Source of the DNA: Magnetospirillum sp.
Lineage (GTDB): Bacteria > Pseudomonadota > Alphaproteobacteria > Rhodospirillales > Magnetospirillaceae
Length of the DNA stretch: 10,000 nucleotides
NCBI GenBank assembly: GCA_020217035.1
Contig: JAIWOG010000071.1
Location: 1 to 10,000 of the forward strand
Direction: 5' to 3'
A program made the position numbers and the translations under genes. The notes below the pieces were generated by a model, which was not told where the DNA came from, ran no database searches, and worked only from the letters and a program-made list of their open reading frames with translations. Shown here one piece after another: positions 1-6,210 of this stretch (position 1 is the stretch's first letter; each line of letters starts with the position of its first letter).

Positions 1-1236
1 CCTTTCGCGCACCATCTGCGGCAACAGGGCGAAATGGTAGTCCTGGACCAGCACCACTGGATTGGGGGTGGTGGCCTCGGCCACCACGGCGTCGGCGAAC
101 TTGCGGTTGACCGCCACGTATTGCGCCCAGTCGGACGCCCGGAACACCGGGCGGACGAAGGCGATGTGACACAACGGCCACAAACCTTCGTTGGCCAAGC
201 CATAATAATAGCCGTCCTGTTCCTCGTCGCTCAGCCACACCCGGCGCAGGGTGTAGGTGGGCGCGTCAGGCGGCACGGCCAGATGATCCGACTTGTCCAC
301 CATCAGGCTGTCGGCGCTGCCGCTGCCATGGGCGATCCAGGTGCCGCCGCAGGCCCGCATGATCGGTTCAAGCGCGGTGACCAAGCCGCTGGCTGGCCGC
401 TGCAAGGTGACCTTGCCGTCTTCCATGTTGTGGATATAGGGCTGGCGGTTGGACACCACCAAGACCTCGGCGTCGGGCATTTCCGCCCGCAGCAGCGACC
501 GCAGGGATTCCGGCCCCCAGTCGACGCGAATAGCGTCCGACAACCCGCGCGGGGCTTCCAGGCTGCGCATGGCTTTGCGCATCTCGCGCAGCAAGGGGGC
601 CAGTTCCGGATCGTCGCCTCGGCCGGCGCCGTCCCCGGACGGGGCGGTCAAGCCGCGCTGCAAGCTGGTGATCCATCCGCGCAAGGTCAGGCGGGCCACA
701 ATGGCCGTCACCCCGGCCGCCGCCAGCCCCAACAGTCCCAGGAAAACCGCAAGGTATGATTCGGCGCTGGACAGGCGGCGTTCGATGAAGCCCAGATCGT
801 GCAGGATGACCAGACGCCCCAGGGCGTTGCCGTCGGTCACCAGGCCGAAACTGGCGGCCAGCACCGAACCGTTGTCCAAAGGTGCGACGGTGAAGGACGG
901 CTGGCCCAGGTTGCCGTGACCTTCGGGACAGGCCAAGGACGCAGGCCAGGCAGCCGAGCGGCGCACCAACTTGCCGTCATTGTCGCACAATCCCAGGGCC
1001 AGCACCCGTTCATCCTGGGCGATGCGGCGGAACAAGACGTCCACTTGCCGCGACGAACCGGAATTGACCAACTGGGTCACCGTTTCCTGGACCGAATTGA
1101 AGATCAAATGCGACCGCATTTCCACGTCGGCCCGGAACCATTTTTCGATCAACCCGCCCACCGCCGGTGCCGCCAGCCAGGCAATCAGACCCAAAACCAG
1201 CAGCAACGGCAGGACGAAGCGCAGCGCCATGCGCAT
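1..1236 (-). CDS. Membrane-anchored sensor-like protein fused to a GT20 (OtsA-like, trehalose-6-phosphate synthase) domain, C-terminus cut by window edge
   Basis: Partial: 412 codons are visible and the frame is open at the left edge. Start ATG at 1236 follows AAGGAAG; a second in-frame ATG at 1230 is also possible. Layout: membrane helix about residues 5-30; an extracytoplasmic region about 31-158 with a Cache-like stretch (LCDNDGKLV, residues 83-91) and two cysteines, C84 and C103; second helix about 160-183; linker to about 255; then a GT20 domain from VVSNRQP (260-266). The GT20 part keeps counterparts of E. coli OtsA sugar-phosphate contacts: Arg264, Trp300, Tyr in the YYY of 343-345, Trp353 (LWP) and Asp399 (QDYHF). 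It differs at ASGL (AGGL in OtsA) and QDYH (HDYH), which may be subfamily traits. OtsA makes trehalose-6-phosphate from UDP-glucose and glucose-6-phosphate. Inference: sugar-phosphate synthesis at the membrane, possibly ligand-controlled. Another GT20 activity, such as glucosylglycerol-phosphate synthase, is possible. Confidence 0.85.
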   Translation of the reverse strand, partial: MRMALRFVLPLLLVLGLIAWLAAPAVGGLIEKWFRADVEMRSHLIFNSVQETVTQLVNSGSSRQVDVLFRRIAQDERVLALGLCDNDGKLVRRSAAWPASLACPEGHGNLGQPSFTVAPLDNGSVLAASFGLVTDGNALGRLVILHDLGFIERRLSSAESYLAVFLGLLGLAAAGVTAIVARLTLRGWITSLQRGLTAPSGDGAGRGDDPELAPLLREMRKAMRSLEAPRGLSDAIRVDWGPESLRSLLRAEMPDAEVLVVSNRQPYIHNMEDGKVTLQRPASGLVTALEPIMRACGGTWIAHGSGSADSLMVDKSDHLAVPPDAPTYTLRRVWLSDEEQDGYYYGLANEGLWPLCHIAFVRPVFRASDWAQYVAVNRKFADAVVAEATTPNPVVLVQDYHFALLPQMVRER

Positions 1237-1310
1237 CAAGCTTCCTTCATTCCGCCTTGTCACGAATCGACCGGCCCATGGTCCCAGGGGGGAGTCGCAA
1301 AATCAATCAA

Positions 1311-1342
1311 TTTTTTAGATATGTGATATTTGTTTTTTAGAT
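1311..1342. repeat. 10-bp direct repeat TTTTTTAGAT, two copies 22 bp apart
   Basis: TTTTTTAGAT occurs at 1311-1320 and again, identical, at 1333-1342. The 22-bp spacing is about two helical turns, so both copies face the same side of the DNA. They lie in a markedly AT-rich island 75-106 bp upstream of the GT20 fusion gene start and downstream of the Anbu terminator, where a promoter or regulator site for the fusion gene would be expected. No convincing -35/-10 pair was found. An operator role is inference. Confidence 0.5.
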
Positions 1343-1359
1343 TGAACCGGTTTGAGACC

Positions 1360-1395
1360 AAAAACAAACCCCGCCAGGTTTCCCGGGCGGGGTTT
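1360..1395 (-). terminator. Intrinsic terminator after the Anbu peptidase gene
   Basis: A perfect 10-bp stem, AAACCCCGCC at 1366-1375 pairing with GGCGGGGTTT at 1386-1395, encloses a 10-nt loop. Read on the minus strand it is followed by GTTTTT (1365-1360). It lies just downstream of the Anbu stop codon at 1406, so it should end the ATP-grasp/alpha-E/Anbu transcript and separate it from the GT20 fusion gene. Confidence 0.85.
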
Positions 1396-1405
1396 CGAGT
1401 CAGTC

Positions 1406-2146
1406 CTAAACCTCGCTCCCCCAGGGGGGATCGGGCAGCACCTGGAACAGATTGCGCAACCCCTCACCCCACAATTGGCCGATCTTTTGGAAATAGGGAT
1501 CGTCCTCCAAGATGGTGTGGTGCAATCCGACCTTGAACTCGTCCCGGTGATAGACCAGCAAATCGATGGGCAGTCCCACGGTCAGGTTCGAGCGGATGGT
1601 CGAGTTCAGGGACAGCAGGGCGCATTTGGTCGCCGGCATCAGGTCCATCTGGCGGGTGACGACGCGGTCCAGGATGGGCTTGCCATATTTGGTTTCGCCG
1701 ATCTGCAAGAAGGGCGAATGCTCGCCGCATTCGATGAAGTTGCCGGCCGAGTAGATCATGAACAGGCGCGGCGCCTCGCCCTTGATCTGACCACCGAATA
1801 TCAAGGAGACGGCGAACTCGGCCCCATGTTCCTTGAGGTGCTTGGCGTCGTGGCCGTGCACTTCGCGCACGATGGCGCCCAGGATGCGGGCGGCGTCGAA
1901 CATGGTCTCGGCCAGATAGACGTTCTTCTTGGGGTCGTCGGTCTTGGCCCCTTGGTCGACCAGGGCGGCGACGAACTGGGTGATGGCCAAATTGCCGGCC
2001 GACAACATGACCAGGACGCGGTCACCCGGCTTTTCCCAAATGCGCATCTTGCGGAAGGTGGACACGTGGTCCACCCCGGCATTGGTGCGCGAATCAGACG
2101 CGAACACCAGTCCCTGTTCCAGGGACATGGCCAGGCAGTAGGTCAT
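1406..2146 (-). CDS. Anbu-type proteasome-like peptidase (bacterial ancestral beta subunit)
   Basis: 246 residues in the Ntn-hydrolase proteasome beta-subunit fold. After removal of the initiator Met, the chain begins TYCLAM, giving the Thr1 nucleophile. Asp17 falls in FASDSRTN and Lys32 in TFRKM, near the expected catalytic Asp17/Lys33 positions, and the SAGNLA stretch (50-55 of the precursor) fits the fold. There is no propeptide, as is usual for Anbu and HslV. HslV is clearly shorter (about 175 residues), and no HslU/ClpY ATPase gene is nearby. ATG at 2146 has a GGAG Shine-Dalgarno 8 nt upstream and lies 22 nt after the alpha-E stop. Third gene of the cluster with ATP-grasp and alpha-E; expected to be cytosolic and to form a self-compartmentalised oligomer. 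Natural substrates of Anbu are not established. Inference: it degrades or trims the product or target made by the upstream enzymes. Confidence 0.92.
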   Translation of the reverse strand: MTYCLAMSLEQGLVFASDSRTNAGVDHVSTFRKMRIWEKPGDRVLVMLSAGNLAITQFVAALVDQGAKTDDPKKNVYLAETMFDAARILGAIVREVHGHDAKHLKEHGAEFAVSLIFGGQIKGEAPRLFMIYSAGNFIECGEHSPFLQIGETKYGKPILDRVVTRQMDLMPATKCALLSLNSTIRSNLTVGLPIDLLVYHRDEFKVGLHHTILEDDPYFQKIGQLWGEGLRNLFQVLPDPPWGSEV

Positions 2147-2162
2147 GAAAATATCTCCACCG

Positions 2163-2178
2163 GTCGGCTTAGGCCGAC
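2163..2178 (-). promoter_or_regulatory. Small hairpin over the alpha-E stop codon, upstream of the Anbu ribosome binding site
   Basis: GTCGGC (2163-2168) and GCCGAC (2173-2178) form a 6-bp stem with a 4-nt loop that contains bases of the alpha-E TAA stop codon (2171-2169). It sits a few nt before the GTGGAGAT ribosome binding site of the Anbu gene. There is no clean U-tract, so it is not a convincing terminator. It could tune Anbu translation or mRNA processing. The hairpin is visible; the role is inference. Confidence 0.35.
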
Positions 2179-3095
2179 ATCAAGAAGTCTTCGTGCAACT
2201 GGGTGCTGATATGGTTGTTGACGGTGATGAAGCTGGAAATGAATTCCTTCAGGCCGTCCCCCAGCAACTCGTCCATCTTGTTCCAATGCAGCTTGGCCTG
2301 CAGCGATCCCACCATGCGGGTGCATTCCAGGTCGGGTCCGATCTCGGCCAGGGTTTCCATGGCCTTGTTCAGACAAGACAGCAAGGAACGCGGCATGGCC
2401 GGCTTCTTGATCAGCATGTCCAGGGCGTTGGCCTGGCGCGGCTCGTCGCCATAGACGGTGCGGTAAGCCTTGAGCGCACTGACCGAGCGCAACACCACCG
2501 CCCAGTGGGTGTGGCCGAACGGGTCGGCGCCGGCGCCGCCGGGCGAGAAGCCACCCAGGGGCACGCCGATCAGCCGCGCGGTATTGTCGGCCCGTTCCAG
2601 CGCCGTGCCCAGACGCAGGAAGTGATAGGGCTCGTCACGCAGCATGACGCCGTCGACGATGCCGCGGAACAGGTGCGAGCGTTCGCGCACCCATTCGCAA
2701 AAGGCGATCAGCCCCTGTTCGCGCAGGCGCGGGCCGTCCATGGATTTCACTTCCAGCCAAGTGGCGTTGGTGGCTTCCCACAATTCGTTGGGGATCACCG
2801 AACGCACCGCGTGGGCGTTCTCGCGGGTCGAGCGAAGCGCGGCGTAGATGGACGACGGATTGGTGGAATCCAGCACCGTGTAGCTGACCACGTTGACCGC
2901 CGATGCCTGGCTGTAGCGCATGTTGAACGCCTTCTCGCCCCCGGCGATGGACAGCACCGAGCGCCAGAAGGCGTCGGGATTGCCCGGCGACGACAGCGCG
3001 GTGCGGTTGGCGACGTCGAGGAAGCGGGCGATGTTCTCGGCCCGCTCCATGTACCGGCTCATCCAGTACAGATGTTCGGCGGTGCGGCTCAGCAT
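2169..3095 (-). CDS. Alpha-E domain protein (DUF403 family)
   Basis: 308 residues, about the full family length, beginning MLSRTAEHLYWMSRYMERAE, the characteristic N-terminal motif of the alpha-E (DUF403) family. It is predicted largely helical, with conserved Arg/Glu clusters, no signal peptide and no membrane segment. The biochemical role of alpha-E proteins is not established. They are encoded with circularly permuted ATP-grasp proteins, transglutaminase-like peptidases and Anbu peptidases, and have been proposed to take part in synthesis or modification of a peptide. The start ATG (3095-3093) overlaps the end of the ATP-grasp gene in the sequence ATGCTGA, so translation is probably coupled. 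No key segment appears missing. Confidence 0.9.
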   Translation of the reverse strand: MLSRTAEHLYWMSRYMERAENIARFLDVANRTALSSPGNPDAFWRSVLSIAGGEKAFNMRYSQASAVNVVSYTVLDSTNPSSIYAALRSTRENAHAVRSVIPNELWEATNATWLEVKSMDGPRLREQGLIAFCEWVRERSHLFRGIVDGVMLRDEPYHFLRLGTALERADNTARLIGVPLGGFSPGGAGADPFGHTHWAVVLRSVSALKAYRTVYGDEPRQANALDMLIKKPAMPRSLLSCLNKAMETLAEIGPDLECTRMVGSLQAKLHWNKMDELLGDGLKEFISSFITVNNHISTQLHEDFLMSA

Positions 3096-4507
3096 GGGTC
3101 GTTCTCCAACACCCAGGTATCCTTGGTCCCGCCGCCCTGCGACGAGTTGACCACCAGCGAGCCTTCGGTCAGCGCCACGCGGGTCAGCCCGCCCGGCACC
3201 AGGGTGACGGTCTCGCCGGCCAGCACATAGGGACGCAAATCCACGTGTCGCGGCGCGATGCCCTGGTCCACCAAGGTGGGCACGGTGGACAGCGCCAAGG
3301 TCGGCTGGGCGATGTAGTTGGATGGGTTGGCCAGGATCAGTTGGCGGAATTCCTCGATCTTGGCCTTGGTCGAGGTCGGCCCCACCAGCATGCCGTAACC
3401 GCCGGCCCCCTGGACTTCCTTGACCACCAGTTCCGCCAAATGTTCCAGCACGTATTTGCGGTCGTCATCCCGTTCCAGCCGCCAGGTGGGCACGTTGTTG
3501 AGGATCGGTTCCTCGCCCAGGTAGAACTTCACCATGTCGGGGACAAAGGTGTAGGTGGCCTTGTCGTCGGCGACGCCGGTGCCGATGGCGTTGGCCAAGG
3601 TCACCCCGCCGCCGCGATAGACGTCCAGCAGACCCCGCACGCCCAACGCCGAATCGGGGCGGAAGGCGTCGGGGTCCATGAATTCGTCGTCGATGCGGCG
3701 ATAGATCACGTCCACCCGCTTGGGCCCACGGGTGGTGCGCATCCACACCAGCCCGTCCTGGACGAACATGTCGCGGCCTTCCACCAGTTCGATGCCCATC
3801 TGCTCGGCCAGGAAGGCGTGCTCGAAATAGGCAGAGTTGTAGTAGCCCGGCGTCATCATCACCACGTTGGGGTCGCCCTTGCACTTGGCGGGCGCCACCG
3901 AACGCAGGTTCTTGATCAGGATGTCCGGGTAATCGTCCACCGGCGCCACCTGATGGCGGGCGAACAGGTCGGGGAACAGGCGCATCATCATCGCCCGGTT
4001 TTCCAGCATGTAGGAAACCCCCGACGGCGAACGCAAATTGTCTTCCAGGACGTAGAACTCGTTCTCGCCGGTGCGCACCAGATCGATGCCGGCAATGTGG
4101 GTATAGACGTCACGGGCCACGTCGATGCCCATCATTTCCGGGCGGAACATGGCGTTGCCCAGGACATGTTGCTTGGGAATGATGCCGGCCTTCAGGATTT
4201 CCTGGTCGTGATAGAGATCCTTCAAGAAGGCGTTCAAGGCGCGGACACGCTGGCAGCAGCCGGCCGACAGGTGCTTCCATTCGGAAGCCGAGATGATGCG
4301 CGGCACGGTGTCGAAGGGGATCAGGCGCTCGGTGCCTTCCTCGTCGCCATAGACGGTGAAGGTGATGCCAAGGCGCCGGAACAGCATGTCGGCTTCTTCA
4401 TGCTTGCGCCGCAGCACGTCGGGGGCCAAGGACAACAGCCAGTTCTCGTAGACCCGGTAGGGAGCGCGAACGCCACCGGCCGAGGATTTCATTTCGTCGA
4501 AGGCCAT
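3089..4507 (-). CDS. Circularly permuted ATP-grasp family protein (CP_ATPgrasp_2, DUF404/DUF407)
   Basis: 472 residues, full length for the family. Recognisable blocks: VLEDNLRSPSGVSYMLENR (153-171), YRRIDDEFMDP (269-279), GGGVTLANAIGTGVADDKA (299-317), KEVQGAGGYGM (363-373), RHVDLRPYVL (420-429) and the C-terminal SSQGGGTKDTW (455-465). Acidic residues in the EDN and RIDDE blocks and the KEVQGAGGYG loop are likely nucleotide/Mg2+ contacts. ATP-grasp enzymes form amide or peptide bonds through an acyl-phosphate; the substrate of this subgroup is unknown, and comparative genomics predicts a peptide ligase. It is cytosolic and first in the cluster, overlapping the alpha-E gene by 7 nt. ATG at 4507 follows a purine-rich GGAGAGGGA. 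A sigma-54-like element upstream predicts a leader of about 29 nt. Confidence 0.92.
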   Translation of the reverse strand: MAFDEMKSSAGGVRAPYRVYENWLLSLAPDVLRRKHEEADMLFRRLGITFTVYGDEEGTERLIPFDTVPRIISASEWKHLSAGCCQRVRALNAFLKDLYHDQEILKAGIIPKQHVLGNAMFRPEMMGIDVARDVYTHIAGIDLVRTGENEFYVLEDNLRSPSGVSYMLENRAMMMRLFPDLFARHQVAPVDDYPDILIKNLRSVAPAKCKGDPNVVMMTPGYYNSAYFEHAFLAEQMGIELVEGRDMFVQDGLVWMRTTRGPKRVDVIYRRIDDEFMDPDAFRPDSALGVRGLLDVYRGGGVTLANAIGTGVADDKATYTFVPDMVKFYLGEEPILNNVPTWRLERDDDRKYVLEHLAELVVKEVQGAGGYGMLVGPTSTKAKIEEFRQLILANPSNYIAQPTLALSTVPTLVDQGIAPRHVDLRPYVLAGETVTLVPGGLTRVALTEGSLVVNSSQGGGTKDTWVLENDPC

Positions 4508-4546
4508 TCCCTCTCCATTCGCTGTTCAGCTTTAGCATTTTCGCAA

Positions 4547-4562
4547 TGCAACCGCCGTGCCT
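4547..4562 (-). promoter_or_regulatory. Candidate sigma-54 (RpoN) -24/-12 promoter for the ATP-grasp/alpha-E/Anbu cluster
   Basis: On the minus strand the bases read AGGCACG-GCGG-TTGCA. The sigma-54 consensus is TGGCACG-N4-TTGC(A/T), so 11 of the 12 specified positions match, including the GG of the -24 box and the GC of the -12 box at correct spacing. The predicted start is near 4536, giving a leader of about 29 nt before ATG 4507. It lies in the only gap between the radical SAM gene and the cluster. The match is visible; the function is inference. Confidence 0.5.
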
Positions 4563-4597
4563 GGAAAAACCCGTGAATTTTCAATGGTCATCATCTG

Positions 4598-4619
4598 TGC
4601 GCCAACCTTGGCATGCGCA
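4598..4619. promoter_or_regulatory. Dyad-symmetric site upstream of the ATP-grasp cluster
   Basis: TGCGC (4598-4602) is mirrored by GCGCA (4615-4619), and an inner pair GCCAA (4601-4605) and TTGGC (4608-4612) gives a second, overlapping dyad. The centre is about 70 bp upstream of the start predicted from the sigma-54-like element, close to where an enhancer-binding activator would sit. It resembles NtrC-type TGC..GCA sites only loosely. It could instead be a hairpin after the radical SAM gene, but it lacks a U-tract. Confidence 0.25.
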
Positions 4620-4654
4620 AAGCCTGACCTCTTGGCTCAATTCTTAGGCAATCC

Positions 4655-5530
4655 TCACAAACCCCGCATCCAGCGCGGCCGCATGCCCTGGCCCAGTTCC
4701 AGGCATTGGTCGATCTGCGCCAATACCCGGTTTTTGTCCTTGGGCAGCGTTCCCGCCAAGGGTAGCGCGTTGCTGGCATGGTTGGAACGGAAGATCACCG
4801 GCGCGGGTGGGGCCAGACGTTCCACCAGCCGGCGCATTTCGACCAGGATGGCGCGGTCGTCCTGCCAGGCGAAGGGTTCGCCGAACTTTTCCATGAAGCG
4901 GTCCTCGACCTCGTCGGCCAGCCGCAATTGCAGGGTGGACAGAAAAGTCACCGGCACCCGGTTCAGCATGTCCGCCGTCTCGTCCATGTGCTGCTGCCAA
5001 TGCTTCTGGCCGCCCAAGCCGGTGATCACCGTGGCCGAGACCTTCAGGCCAGCCTCGGCGGCACGGGCCAGCCCCTGCTCCATCTGCTTGGCGTTGCCCT
5101 TCCTGATCTTCTTCAACAGCAGGTCGGAACCGCTTTCGATGCCCACATAGACCAGCCCCAATTTCTTGGACTTCAGGTGCTGGATCTCGGCGACGCTTTT
5201 GGCCAGCAGGTTGAACGGCGTGGCGTAAGCCGTCACCCGCTGCAAATGGGGGAAGGTGGCGGCCAGCCGGTCGCAGATGGCGGCCAGATGGTCGGTGGGC
5301 AAATTATAGGCGTCGCCGTCGGCCAGGAACACCCGGTGGGCATGGGGCCACATTTGGGCGGCGGCGGCGATGTCGTCATAGACCGCGTCCAGGGACCGGG
5401 CGCGGTAATCCTTGACCTTGTACATGGAACAGAAGGTGCAGCCGTTGAACCGACAGCCCAACGTCGCCTGGATGATCAGATTGTCGCCTTCGGACGGCGG
5501 ACGCCACAGGGGGAAATCGTAATCGAGCAC
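4655..5530 (-). CDS. Radical SAM protein, function unassigned
   Basis: 291 residues. The iron-sulfur motif is C26-x4-C31-x2-C34 (GCRFNGCTFC), one residue wider than the classical Cx3Cx2C. Following it are SMYK, a FLADGDA block (69-75) at the usual GGE-like SAM-contact position, and YVGIESGSD (128-136), typical of the SAM-binding barrel strand. These point to a single radical SAM barrel with a short C-terminal helical tail, without a recognisable B12, TRAM or SPASM domain. It should bind a [4Fe-4S] cluster and cleave SAM to the 5'-deoxyadenosyl radical; the substrate cannot be told. Start is GTG at 5530, 12 nt after the HepT stop and preceded by AAGGG. An ATG-only prediction would lose the N-terminus. 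No clear terminator follows. Confidence 0.85.
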   Translation of the reverse strand: MLDYDFPLWRPPSEGDNLIIQATLGCRFNGCTFCSMYKVKDYRARSLDAVYDDIAAAAQMWPHAHRVFLADGDAYNLPTDHLAAICDRLAATFPHLQRVTAYATPFNLLAKSVAEIQHLKSKKLGLVYVGIESGSDLLLKKIRKGNAKQMEQGLARAAEAGLKVSATVITGLGGQKHWQQHMDETADMLNRVPVTFLSTLQLRLADEVEDRFMEKFGEPFAWQDDRAILVEMRRLVERLAPPAPVIFRSNHASNALPLAGTLPKDKNRVLAQIDQCLELGQGMRPRWMRGL

Positions 5531-5542
5531 GGCCAGCCGCCC

Positions 5543-5887
5543 TTATGGGGATAGTTCCGCGATCATAGCCGGCAAACGAGCCACCAGCACAGGCAGGAAA
5601 TCGACGGCGGTGGCGTGAACGCGGGACAGCCGGATTCCCAAATAATCTTGGGCGATGATATTGCGCATGCCGATGATCTGCCGCCAAGGAATATCCGGGA
5701 AGCGCTGCTGCACGTCATCGGGGACCCGCTTGGCCGCTTCGCCGATGACTTCCAATGCCCGCAAAACCGCATATTGGGTTTTACGGTCGGCGGCGAAGGC
5801 GCGAAAATCCATGCCCTCGACAAAACTTTGCGCGTCGCGGGCGTAATCCAACATGTCGGCCAGGCAAGCGGCGGGATCACGCCTCAC
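5543..5887 (-). CDS. hepT: HepT-like HEPN-domain toxin (DUF86), probably RNase-inactive
   Basis: 114 residues when started at GTG 5887, giving MRRDPAACLADMLDYARD, which matches the normal N-terminus of the family. The GTG overlaps the MntA stop as GTGA, a classical coupled toxin-antitoxin junction. Family blocks visible are DRKTQYAVLRALEVIGEAAKR (34-54), IPWRQIIGMRN (66-76) and a C-terminal helix. HEPN toxins use an Rx4HxY motif to cleave RNA, and the partner MntA adds AMP to the Tyr. Here the motif reads R75-NIIA-Q80-D-Y82, so the catalytic His is Gln. Arg and Tyr remain. Inference: a weakened or dead toxin, consistent with the frameshifted antitoxin beside it. The frame stays open far upstream of GTG but has no homologous look there. 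Confidence 0.85.
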   Translation of the reverse strand: MRRDPAACLADMLDYARDAQSFVEGMDFRAFAADRKTQYAVLRALEVIGEAAKRVPDDVQQRFPDIPWRQIIGMRNIIAQDYLGIRLSRVHATAVDFLPVLVARLPAMIAELSP

Positions 5888-6185
5888 ACCGGCACCACTT
5901 CCGCCAGAACCTGCGCGGCGATGCGGGGGCGCAAGGCTTCGCGCTCGACCAGATCGACGGGCAGTCCCAGGGCGTCGCTCAATTCCTGCTGCAAGCCGGC
6001 ATAGGCCAGCAAATCCATGTCGTCGCCCAGTTCGATAAGCAAATCCACACGCTGTCCGCCCCCTGGTCACCACGGGCGTAGGACCCGAACACCCCCAGCG
6101 AGCGCAGCGGGTAGCGTCGCCGCAAATCAGGCTGCATGGCCCGCAGGTGTTCAAGGATTTCGTCGAGCGCTGGCAATAAACTCAT
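5884..6185 (-). pseudogene. mntA: MntA-like nucleotidyltransferase antitoxin, frameshifted at the catalytic site
   Basis: From ATG 6185 the frame reads MSLLPALDEI and reaches GVFGSYARGDQGADS, the start of the GSx10DxD minimal nucleotidyltransferase motif. After that Ser codon (6053-6051) the frame breaks. Reading from GTG 6048 in the next frame continues VDLLIELGDDMDLLAYAG, then LPVDLVERE, and ends in TGA at 5886-5884. One base is missing between 6050 and 6049: restoring an A gives GAT-GTG-GAT, which rebuilds DVD. With it the product would be 100 residues, a normal length. MntA antitoxins neutralise HepT by AMPylating its motif Tyr. As written, the protein loses both catalytic Asp residues. 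It overlaps hepT by 4 nt. It could also be a sequencing error. An upstream TTG at 6191 is another possible start. Confidence 0.8.
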
Positions 6186-6210
6186 CTCCAATCATCGACT
6201 GTCCGCGAAC

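Noticed and set aside
34..1326. Several plus-strand frames over the GT20 fusion gene
   Set aside because: The minus frame is open from 1236 to the edge and encodes membrane helices plus conserved GT20 motifs. The plus frames have no recognisable features.
4535..4549. GCATT-TTCGC-AATGC inverted repeat near the predicted ATP-grasp transcription start
   Set aside because: A 5-bp arm overlapping the -12 region of the sigma-54-like element; too short to separate from chance.
2145..4576. Long plus-strand open frames at 2145-3230 and 3245-4576
   Set aside because: Antisense to the alpha-E and ATP-grasp genes, which carry clear family motifs in the minus frame; the plus products show only compositional bias.
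6040..6056. Programmed frameshifting as the explanation of the mntA break
   Set aside because: No slippery heptamer or downstream pseudoknot is visible, and the break coincides with a single missing base in a conserved codon, which fits mutation or sequence error better.
5888..6154. N-terminal extension of the HepT frame to an ATG at 6154 (203 residues)
   Set aside because: The extension runs across the mntA sequence in a non-homologous frame, Cys/Arg/Gly-rich. The GTG at 5887 gives the family N-terminus and the expected 4-nt overlap with mntA.
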